The position numbers were made by a program, and so were the translations under genes. The notes beneath the pieces were generated by a model. That model made no database searches. It was given only the letters and a program-made list of their open reading frames with translations, and was not told where the DNA came from. A stretch of 64,000 nt of DNA from Gammaproteobacteria bacterium (GTDB taxonomy: Bacteria; Pseudomonadota; Gammaproteobacteria; Steroidobacterales; Steroidobacteraceae), in assembly GCA_016874235.1 (NCBI GenBank), contig VGUJ01000008.1:1-64000 (forward strand). The letters are read 5' to 3'. Of the stretch, positions 54,620 to 64,000 are shown in pieces; the first letter of the stretch is position 1; every line of letters begins with the position of its first letter.

Positions 54620-55464
54620 TCGATCGCGCCGAGGTGACCCTGGCCTCGTTCGGGGCGGATCGTGACTGGCTACTGCGTTTCTGTCTGCCTGAGACTCGAT
54701 CCGCATTGACGGCATTATTCGAAATCGAGCACGGAGTCATGGACAGTTTGAGGCCCGGGCTCGAGCATTCCGTCGCTCACGCGCGTCTCGAGTGGTGGAG
54801 CGATGAACTCACCCGCCTTGCTCAAGGCACGCCGCGACATCCCGCGACAAGGCTTCTCGCGGCAAGCGCCCTCGATCGCGGAACTTCTCCGCCCGATCTC
54901 CACGCGCTCGTCGAACACGTCCGCGTCGATCTCGCCTGCGTCGCGTTCATCTCACGAGCTGAACTGGATCAACATCTCGACGCGTGGGGTCAAAGTCTCT
55001 TTCGGACCGCCGCCCGACTCAGCATCGATGCGGACCCCGACCCGAAGAGTCAGGCGCACGCTCGACTCGCCGCCGAGCGGCTCTCAGTCCAGGCCGGTCG
55101 GCTGGTCAGAGAAAGCGAGCTTCTGAGGCGCTTCTCCCGTCACGCGTTGAGCGGACGAATTTATGTGCCGCTGGGCGATCCCCCCGTGACCCCCTCGCAC
55201 TGGACGGCCCGACCCCTCGGGCCGATCGAATCCGAGGCCCTCGCAGCGCGGCGCCGCGAAATCAGTCAAGCACTCAAACAAATGGCCGCCGCGACCTCGC
55301 CCGTTGAGCGTCCCGCGCTACGCGTTCCGATGCTTTGGATGGCGTTCGCAGTCACCCCTTCCGGTCTCGACTCTGCCCTTCTCTCGCCTCTGCGGCGTAC
55401 CATCGCAACCTGGCGCGGCGCGGTCGCGCTGTCGCGAGGCCGCGTGCCCTCCGAGCTGATTTAA
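54616..55464 (+). CDS. squalene/phytoene synthase-like (NDUFAF6-like) protein
   Basis: FCLPETRSALTALFEIEHGV, HARLEWWSDELTRLAQGTPRHPATRLL, AWGQSLFRTAARL, LSGRIYVPLGD; paired Asp motifs of true synthases not evident. Confidence 0.68.
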   Translation: MIDRAEVTLASFGADRDWLLRFCLPETRSALTALFEIEHGVMDSLRPGLEHSVAHARLEWWSDELTRLAQGTPRHPATRLLAASALDRGTSPPDLHALVEHVRVDLACVAFISRAELDQHLDAWGQSLFRTAARLSIDADPDPKSQAHARLAAERLSVQAGRLVRESELLRRFSRHALSGRIYVPLGDPPVTPSHWTARPLGPIESEALAARRREISQALKQMAAATSPVERPALRVPMLWMAFAVTPSGLDSALLSPLRRTIATWRGAVALSRGRVPSELI

Positions 55465-55477
55465 GGATCCAAGACGA

Positions 55478-56260
55478 ATGCCTGATCAACAAACCGCTTT
55501 TGATCCTCGCCGACTCTCACTCAAAGGGGATGAACTGGCAGGGCGAGTCATCGCAATCACGGGACCTACGGCAGGCATCGGGCATGCCCTCGCGCTCGAG
55601 TGCGCAACGCGTGGCGCAGAAGTTATCTTGATCGGACGCAATGTCAAAAAGTTAGAAGCCGTACATGACGAAATCTCATCGCTCAAAGCGGTAGGCGGTG
55701 AAGCGGTGCCCGAACCGTGTATCGTACCGCTCGATCTCGAACGCGCTGTCGCAGGCGATTACGATGCGATCGCAAATGCCGTGATGCAACGCTGGGGACG
55801 ACTCGATGGGCTAGTGCTGAACGCAGCCCTGCTCGGCGTGTTGGCGCCGATTGAAGATTACGACGTGCCGACATGGGTCAAGGTGATGCATGTCAACGTC
55901 ACCGCGAATTTCGCGCTGGCCCAAGTCCTGCTGCCCTCGCTTCGCGCCTCAAAGGACGCCTCGATATTGTTCTTGTCGAGTAGCGTGGGAAGACGCGCTC
56001 GCGCCTACTGGGGAGCGTATGCCGTCTCGAAATTCGCCATCGAAGGACTGATGCAAACGTTAGCTGATGAGCTCGAAAAGACAGCAGTGCGCGTCAATTC
56101 GATCAATCCTGGCCGAGCTCGCACACACATGCGTCGACAAGCCTTTCCCTCCGAAAACATCGAATCTTTACCGATGCCTGAGTCGCTCACGGCACCGATG
56201 GTCGCGATGCTCGGGCCGCAATCACGAGGCGTTACAGGTCAGGCGCTGGACGCTCAGTAA
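55478..56260 (+). CDS. YciK family SDR oxidoreductase
   Basis: GRVIAITGPTAGIGHALALECATRGAEVILIGRNVKKLEAVHDEI, LDGLVLNAALLG, YAVSKFAIEGLMQTLADEL; position downstream of ubiG. Confidence 0.92.
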   Translation: MPDQQTAFDPRRLSLKGDELAGRVIAITGPTAGIGHALALECATRGAEVILIGRNVKKLEAVHDEISSLKAVGGEAVPEPCIVPLDLERAVAGDYDAIANAVMQRWGRLDGLVLNAALLGVLAPIEDYDVPTWVKVMHVNVTANFALAQVLLPSLRASKDASILFLSSSVGRRARAYWGAYAVSKFAIEGLMQTLADELEKTAVRVNSINPGRARTHMRRQAFPSENIESLPMPESLTAPMVAMLGPQSRGVTGQALDAQ

Positions 56261-57065
56261 GACGCTCCGGGGCCGCCTCGAGATATTGGGCTTCTTCTGC
56301 GGTCAAGGTTCTGAAGTGTCCGCGCGCGAGATCTCGCGTCAATGTTAAGGGCCCAAGACTGGTCCTCTGGATGCGACTGACCATCGCACCTTGCCGCTCG
56401 AACAACTGGCGAATGTCCTTGCCACTCGCGCCGATCGCGATGATTCGATACCAACGATTGAGTCCCTCGGGCTCTGTCTCAGACCCCTCAACCGAACTCA
56501 CCTCGACCGTCCTTCCATCGTCGAGCTCTCCACGGGAGAGAGACTCGAGGCGAGCGGCATTCAGTTCACCCCGAACGCGTACGATGAACTCTGTCGGCCA
56601 GCGCCGGACGCGCCGCTGAAGACGCTCCGCGAGCGCACCATCCGTCGTGATGATCTCAAGACCACCGTCGACTCGAGGCATGGGCGAGACCGCCAAAAAG
56701 CGACGACCCGCTCGGCGAGGCAAACGGGTGTACAGCCCCTCGGTCAGAGATTCTCCGGTCGAACGATGACAAAGGAACACGGTGGTTTCCTTACTCAGCC
56801 GCGAGGCATCCCGACTGCGACGCACGACGCGGCCGTCCACTCGAAGCTCATCCCGGCCAATGACGCGCGATCCGAGTTCGGCGACGGTGCCATTGACCGT
56901 CACGCGGCCCGCGCGGATCCACTCTTCCGCCTCACGACGCGATGCAAGACCCGCCTGGGCCAACACTTTTTGAACTCGCTCCCCCGCTTGGGTCGCCTCG
57001 GACGCGCGAACGGACCGTCCGGACGGCACGGAGCCGCCCGACTTCGAGCGCTCACGCCGGGCCAT
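56232..57065 (-). CDS. rluB: rRNA pseudouridine synthase (RluB/RsuA family)
   Basis: S4 domain ERVQKVLAQAGLASRREAEEWIRAGRVTVNG; RLPRRAGRRFLAVSPMPRVDGGLEIITTDGALAERL. Confidence 0.92.
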   Translation of the reverse strand: MARRERSKSGGSVPSGRSVRASEATQAGERVQKVLAQAGLASRREAEEWIRAGRVTVNGTVAELGSRVIGRDELRVDGRVVRRSRDASRLSKETTVFLCHRSTGESLTEGLYTRLPRRAGRRFLAVSPMPRVDGGLEIITTDGALAERLQRRVRRWPTEFIVRVRGELNAARLESLSRGELDDGRTVEVSSVEGSETEPEGLNRWYRIIAIGASGKDIRQLFERQGAMVSRIQRTSLGPLTLTRDLARGHFRTLTAEEAQYLEAAPERLTERPAPDL

Positions 57066-57681
57066 CGTCCTCGCCAGTGTCCGCAGCAACCACGACTGCG
57101 TCCGTATCAGGGGCCTCGGCCACCGGCAGCGACAGCTGCGGATTCAGATCGATCATTTGTTTGATCACTGCGAGCGGCGGTAACTCGTCGATGGTGCGTA
57201 GTCCAAAGTAATCAAGGAAGCTTCGGGTCGTACCGAGAAGTTCGGGATGGCCCGGTACGTCACGGTGACCGACGACGCGTATCCATTCGCGCTCCATCAA
57301 CGTCTTGACGATGTTTGGATTGACCGCGACGCCGCGAACCGACTCGATCTCGGCACGCGTGATGGGTTGTCGATAAGCGATCAGCGCCAGCGTTTCGAGC
57401 AAGGCACGCGAGTACTTCTGCGGTCTCTCCGGCCACAGACGACTGATCTCGCGCGCATAACTTTGACGTATCTGGATCCGCCAGCCGCTCGCCGTCTCCC
57501 GAAGTTCGATGCCGCGATCGCCATACTCCGACCCCAGCGCGTCGAGCGCCGTCTGGATCTGCGCCTTGTCGGGACGACCGTCTTCGTCGAAAAGTTCGCC
57601 GATCTCACTGATCGACATCGGCTTGCCTGCCGCAAGCAACGACGCCTCGATGACATTGCGGATGTGGTGGTCGCTCATCAA
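57052..57681 (-). CDS. scpB: segregation and condensation protein B
   Basis: IEASLLAAGKPMSISEIGELF, LLETLALIAYRQPITRAEIESVRGVAVNPNIVKTLMEREWIRVVGHRDVPGHPELLGTTRSFLDYFGL. Confidence 0.96.
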   Translation of the reverse strand: MMSDHHIRNVIEASLLAAGKPMSISEIGELFDEDGRPDKAQIQTALDALGSEYGDRGIELRETASGWRIQIRQSYAREISRLWPERPQKYSRALLETLALIAYRQPITRAEIESVRGVAVNPNIVKTLMEREWIRVVGHRDVPGHPELLGTTRSFLDYFGLRTIDELPPLAVIKQMIDLNPQLSLPVAEAPDTDAVVVAADTGEDDGPA

Positions 57682-58583
57682 CTGTCCTTTTCGGTTGAAT
57701 TGTCTGCAGGCTCGCCCTCGACAAGTCGAAGATGCGGGGTCTGCGCAGCTCGCACATGGAGCGGTCCGTAGGGCTCGGTCTGCACGATTTCGATCAGCCC
57801 CTCGCGCATCAACTCGAGAATGGCGACAAAGGTGACCGTGACGCCCATTCGACCCTCTTCGGGCTTGAAGAGCTGCATGAAATCGAGGAACGCACCACCG
57901 TCGACTGCCGCGAGCACATCGGTCATGCGCGCACGAGCCGACAAGCGTTCGCGTTGAACATGGTGATGCTGGAACATCGCCGCACGCGAGACGACGTCGC
58001 GGAACGCGAGAATCATTTCTTGCAGCGCAACCTGAGGCAAGCTCGATTGCGGGCGCCGGAAGTCCGTCGCAGCACTCGCAGCCCAGGTGTCGCGTTCCTC
58101 GCGGGGTAACTGGTCGATGCTCTCTGCGGCCTGCTTGAAACGCTCGTACTCTTGCAGGCGACGCACGAGATCGGCTCGCGGATCCGCTTCCTCCGAAATC
58201 ACGTCCCCGGAGCGCGGCAACAGCATGCGCGATTTGATCTCGGCGAGCGTTGCGGCCATCAGCATGTACTCGCCCGCCAGCTCGAGCTGAAGCTCCTGCA
58301 TCAGCTCGATGTAGGTCATGTACTGCTTCGTGATATCCGCGAGCGGAATGTCGAGGATGTCGAGATTCTGTCGACGGATCAGATAGAGCAAAAGATCGAG
58401 AGGACCCTCAAACGCTTCGAGGAAGACTTCCAGCGCCTGCGGAGGGATATACAAATCACGCGGCAGCTGGGTCACGGGCTCGCCTTGCACAAGCGCGAAG
58501 GGCATCTCGCCCTGAGCGGGCGAGTCCGTCGACGGATCCGCATCACTCGGCGTGGGAACCAACTTGAGCTCCGGCTTGGCCAT
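57678..58583 (-). CDS. scpA: segregation and condensation protein A
   Basis: FEGPLDLLLYLIRRQNLDILDIPLADITKQYMTYIELMQELQLELAGEYMLMAATLAEIKSRMLLP. Confidence 0.95.
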   Translation of the reverse strand: MAKPELKLVPTPSDADPSTDSPAQGEMPFALVQGEPVTQLPRDLYIPPQALEVFLEAFEGPLDLLLYLIRRQNLDILDIPLADITKQYMTYIELMQELQLELAGEYMLMAATLAEIKSRMLLPRSGDVISEEADPRADLVRRLQEYERFKQAAESIDQLPREERDTWAASAATDFRRPQSSLPQVALQEMILAFRDVVSRAAMFQHHHVQRERLSARARMTDVLAAVDGGAFLDFMQLFKPEEGRMGVTVTFVAILELMREGLIEIVQTEPYGPLHVRAAQTPHLRLVEGEPADNSTEKDS

Positions 58584-58584
58584 C

Positions 58585-59799
58585 TCAGGCTCCGCGGAGG
58601 CGCATCGCACTGCGCACCTCGTCCAGAGTTTCGCGGGCCGCTTCGCGAGCCTTTTCGCTCCCCTCATTGAGAATCGCCCGCACGAGATCCGGATTGTCCT
58701 CATACGGCGCCGCGCGTTCGCGCATCGTGGTGGTTTCAGCCATGATTCGATCGATCAACGGCTTCTTGCATTCGAGGCAGCCGATACCCGCACTCTTGCA
58801 GCCGTTTGCCGCCCAATGTCGAGTGGTCTCGTCGGAATACACTTGATGCAGCGACCAGACCGGGCATTTTTCCGGATCACCCGGATCAGACCGTCGCACT
58901 CGCGCAGGGTCGGTCTGCATGGTTTTCAACTTGCGAGCCACTGAGTCCGGCTCTTCCCGAAGTCCCAAGGTATTCCCGTAGGACTTCGACATTTTGCGTC
59001 CGTCGATACCCGGCAATTTGGGCGTCGGCGTCAGCAACACCTGTGGTTCAGGCAGGATCGCCACGCTCGAGCCTTCTAAGTATCCGAGCAGCCGTTCTCT
59101 ATCGGCGACGGTGATTCGGGTATTGCTCTGAACGATCTCACGCGCTTTCTCCAATGCCGCCGCATCACCCGCCTCTTGAAACTTTCGACGCAGATCGCGA
59201 TAGAGCTTGCTGTTGCGACTTCCGAGCTCTCCGATCGCTTTCTCTGCCTTGTCCTCAAAACCGGTTTCGCGACCAAAGAGATGATTGAAGCGCCTTGCGA
59301 CCTCGCGCGTGATTTCGACGTGAGCGATCTGATCTTCACCGACGGGCACGTAGCCCGCTCGATACAACAAGATATCGGCCGACTGTAATAGCGGGTAACC
59401 CAAAAAGCCGTAGGTGGCCAAGTCCTTCTCCTGCAACTCGGCCTGCTGATCTTTGTAGGTCGGTGCCCGTTCGAGCCACGACAGGGGCGTAATCATCGAG
59501 AGCAGTAAGTGCAGCTCCGCATGCTCGGGCACGTGGGACTGCACGAACAGGGTCGACACCCCGGGGTTGAGCCCCGCGGCAAGCCAGTCGATCACCATCT
59601 CGCGGGTGTACTCAGGCAGCGTGCTGGTGTCTTCGTATCCGGTCGTAAGCGCATGCCAATCGGCCACAAAGAAAAAGCACGGAAACTGGTATTGAAGATC
59701 AACCCAATTGCGCAGGGCGCCGTGGTAGTTGCCGAGATGCAGTTGGCCGGTCGGCCTCATGCCGGACAGCACGCGATTGGCTTGGGGGTTACTGCCCAC
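58585..59799 (-). CDS. trpS: tryptophan--tRNA ligase
   Basis: VLSGMRPTGQLHLGNYHGALRNWV, LLYRAGYVPVGEDQIAHVEITREVARRFN, GRKMSKSYGN. Confidence 0.97.
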   Translation of the reverse strand: MGSNPQANRVLSGMRPTGQLHLGNYHGALRNWVDLQYQFPCFFFVADWHALTTGYEDTSTLPEYTREMVIDWLAAGLNPGVSTLFVQSHVPEHAELHLLLSMITPLSWLERAPTYKDQQAELQEKDLATYGFLGYPLLQSADILLYRAGYVPVGEDQIAHVEITREVARRFNHLFGRETGFEDKAEKAIGELGSRNSKLYRDLRRKFQEAGDAAALEKAREIVQSNTRITVADRERLLGYLEGSSVAILPEPQVLLTPTPKLPGIDGRKMSKSYGNTLGLREEPDSVARKLKTMQTDPARVRRSDPGDPEKCPVWSLHQVYSDETTRHWAANGCKSAGIGCLECKKPLIDRIMAETTTMRERAAPYEDNPDLVRAILNEGSEKAREAARETLDEVRSAMRLRGA

Positions 59800-59932
59800 G
59801 ATTCGCCAGCTTACTTGAAGAAGTAGTCATAAATCCTTAATAAGTAACGCATTTTTTATTCACGAGCGCGAAAACCGGCCCGAATCGTTCCATCGCGTCG
59901 GGGATTATAGCGATTGCTCGCTCCACGGCCCG

Positions 59933-60553
59933 TCAAAGTCCGAAGGACTCGAGGCTCCCCCGCCCTTTGCGGACGACCACCGGTGGTTTGGCCGCCAAGT
60001 CGATGACGGTGGTGGGTTCGATCCCGCATGCGCCGCCATCCAACAGCGCATCGAGCTGCGACCCGAGACGTGCCTCAATCTCGTCGGCATCGTTGAGCGG
60101 CAGACCGTCGCCGGGAAGTAAGAGTGTTGAGCTCATGATCGGCTCACCGAGCTCAGCAAGCAGCATCTGCGCCACGCGATGATCAGGTATCCGTATGCCG
60201 ATGGTTCGCCGCTTTTCGTGCTGTAGGCGACGCGGCGTCTCCCGCGTGGCTTCTAACAGGAAGGTGTACGGCCCCGGCGTACAGGCCTTCAACAAACGGA
60301 ACTGCCACGTATCCACTTTCGCAAAGCGCGCGATCTCGGTGAGATCTCGGCAAACCAGGGTGAAGTGGTGGTGTCGATCAGCCTCCCGAATTCGACGAAC
60401 TCGTTCGAGCGCGTCTTTGTCGCCGATATGGCAGCCGAGGGCGTAACAGGAGTCGGTGGGATACGCGATCACACCGCCCTCGCGAACGAGGTCTGTAGCC
60501 TGCCGGACGAGACGTGACTGCGGATCTTTCGGATGGAGGCGAAAACGTTGCAC
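59933..60553 (-). CDS. yciO: Sua5/YciO/YrdC family protein
   Basis: GGVIAYPTDSCYALGCHIGDKDALERVRRIREADRHHHFTLVCRDL, PGPYTFLLEAT, RTIGIRIPDH; in the trpS/scpA neighbourhood. Confidence 0.9.
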   Translation of the reverse strand: MQRFRLHPKDPQSRLVRQATDLVREGGVIAYPTDSCYALGCHIGDKDALERVRRIREADRHHHFTLVCRDLTEIARFAKVDTWQFRLLKACTPGPYTFLLEATRETPRRLQHEKRRTIGIRIPDHRVAQMLLAELGEPIMSSTLLLPGDGLPLNDADEIEARLGSQLDALLDGGACGIEPTTVIDLAAKPPVVVRKGRGSLESFGL

Positions 60554-60591
60554 AGCCGTATGATAGCGGTCTCGCGCACTGAGTCGATGTC

Positions 60592-60855
60592 ATGAACAAC
60601 CCGATACTCTCCCTTCTCGAAGAGCGTCTCACCCGCGCGCTCGCGCCAGACCTTCTGGAGCTCCGCGACGACAGCGCCATGCATGCCGGCCACGTCGGGG
60701 CGCAGGAGGGCGGGCACTTTCATCTAGTCATCCGGTCGAAGAAGTTCGTGGGTCTCGCACCCCTCGCCCGACATCGTTTGGTCTACGAGGCGTTGGGCGA
60801 TTTAAAAGCCGTGGGGGTTCACGCTCTGTCCATCGATGCCCGGATACCGTCATAA
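60592..60855 (+). CDS. BolA family protein
   Basis: LEERLTRALAPDLLELRDDSAMHAGHVGAQEGGHFHLVIRSKKFVGLAPLARHRLVYEALGDL. Confidence 0.93.
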   Translation: MNNPILSLLEERLTRALAPDLLELRDDSAMHAGHVGAQEGGHFHLVIRSKKFVGLAPLARHRLVYEALGDLKAVGVHALSIDARIPS

Positions 60856-60883
60856 TTCCCCTCCCAACCGTTTTGATCGAGAC

Positions 60884-61711
60884 ATGCTCATGAAGATTCT
60901 GCGCCTGATGACCCTGACCACCGCCACCCTGCTGATTGCGGCGTGCCAGCCTAAAGCGGATGCCGCCAAGGACGCCGATGCAGCGGCAAAGAAGCCGGTG
61001 GCAACCCTCAATGGAAAAGCAATCACGCAGGGCGAGTTCGATAGCTTCGTGAAACAAGTATCGGGACGCCCAAGCGCCGATCTCGACGACGAACAGAAGA
61101 AGCGTGCTCTCGATTCTTTGATCAACCTGCGCATTCTCGCGGCCCAGGCAGAAAAAGATGGTCTGCACAAAGAGACTGACCTCGCTGCGCAGATTGAGCT
61201 CACCCGTCTCAACATCCTGCAGCAGGCGCTCGCTGAGAAGTACCTCGAAGGCAAAACGCCGACTGAGCAAGAGCTCAAGGCTGAGTACGACGCGCAGATC
61301 GCATTGATGTCGCGCAACGAATACCGCGCGCGTCACATCCTCGTTCCGACGGAGATCGCGGCCACCCAAATCCTCGAGCGCCTCAAAAAAGGCGATCGCT
61401 TCGAGACCCTGGCCAAAGACTCAATCGACTCCTCGCGCGATCGCGGCGGCGACCTGGGTTGGTTCAGCCCATCAAGCATGGTCAAGCCGTTCGCCGACGC
61501 AGTGATGGCCCTCAAGAAGGGCGAGACCATTGCCAAGCCGGTTCAGACACAGTTTGGCTGGCACGTGATCCGTCTTGACGACGTGCGCGAAGTGCAGCCA
61601 CCTCCGTTCGAGGAAGTGAAGCAGCAACTCAATCAGGCAGTGTTGTCTAAGAAGTTCCGCGCCTACAGCGACGAACTGACCAAAGCCGCCAAGATCGAAA
61701 AGAAGATCTGA
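60884..61711 (+). CDS. parvulin-type peptidyl-prolyl isomerase lipoprotein
   Basis: Lipobox LLIAACQ; YRARHILVPTEIAATQILERLKKGDRFETLAKDSIDSSRDRGGDLGWFSPSSMVKPFADAVMALKKGE. Confidence 0.94.
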   Translation: MLMKILRLMTLTTATLLIAACQPKADAAKDADAAAKKPVATLNGKAITQGEFDSFVKQVSGRPSADLDDEQKKRALDSLINLRILAAQAEKDGLHKETDLAAQIELTRLNILQQALAEKYLEGKTPTEQELKAEYDAQIALMSRNEYRARHILVPTEIAATQILERLKKGDRFETLAKDSIDSSRDRGGDLGWFSPSSMVKPFADAVMALKKGETIAKPVQTQFGWHVIRLDDVREVQPPPFEEVKQQLNQAVLSKKFRAYSDELTKAAKIEKKI

Positions 61712-61723
61712 CGATCCGTCTTC

Positions 61724-63781
<2,058 letters not shown>

Positions 63782-64000
63782 TCAGTCGCCTCCAGCGCTG
63801 GCCGCTTCTCGACGCATCTCCGCGAGGCGCGTCTCGGTCAATGCCTGTCCGCGGGAGTCGAGCAGATTCGCTCGTAATCGCTGCGCGAGGGTGTGACCGA
63901 CCGAGAGCAACTTGTCGACGGCGTCACGACCCGAGACGGGACCCGGCAACACCGCAAACAGGTTGATACCGAGGTAACGCATGGAATCCATTGTGGTGAG
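63782..64000 (-). CDS. zipA: cell division protein ZipA, C-terminal fragment (runs off window)
   Basis: MRYLGINLFAVLPGPVSGRDAVDKLLSVGHTLAQRLRANLLDSRGQALTETRLAEMRREAA resembles ZipA C-terminal domain; conserved zipA-ligA adjacency. Confidence 0.75.
   Translation of the reverse strand, partial: LTTMDSMRYLGINLFAVLPGPVSGRDAVDKLLSVGHTLAQRLRANLLDSRGQALTETRLAEMRREAASAGGD

Overview
This 64 kb window is gene-dense, GC-rich and almost entirely core chromosome from what looks like a gammaproteobacterium. I infer this from gene order: zipA-ligA, trpS/yciO/scpAB/rluB, gyrA-serC-pheA-aroA-cmk-rpsA-ihfB, thrS-infC-rpmI-rplT-pheST-ihfA-merR-tRNA-Pro, and fabD-fabG-acpP-fabF-mltG-tmk-holB. I call about 60 CDSs and three tRNAs: Pro(GGG), Val(GAC) and Asn(GUU). 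I also call two intrinsic-terminator-like hairpins and two candidate tRNA promoters. I see no CRISPR array, transposase, integrase, phage module or recognised defence system.

The most accessory-looking segment is about 14.9-28.0 kb, directly 3' of tRNA-Pro. It holds an orphan NarL-type sensor kinase and a tightly coupled cluster: LeuC-like, LeuD-like, HMG-CoA-lyase-like, CaiB/BaiF CoA-transferase, glutaryl-CoA-dehydrogenase-like and OprB-like porin. I propose this is an uncharacterised branched-dicarboxylate catabolic module rather than leucine biosynthesis.

Other points for a second look: an in-frame TAG splitting an MgtC/SapB-DUF4010 gene; no canonical start codon on the neighbouring porin; an apparent AUC start on infC; a strong terminator-like hairpin between tRNA-Val and thrS with little room for a promoter; an orphan IorB-type molybdopterin subunit coupled to uvrB; a partial type II secretion operon (gspG-N without C/D/E/F); and a squalene/phytoene-synthase-like gene between ubiG and yciK, where mupP/gph is usual. 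All family assignments come from reading protein motifs by eye; no database search was run.
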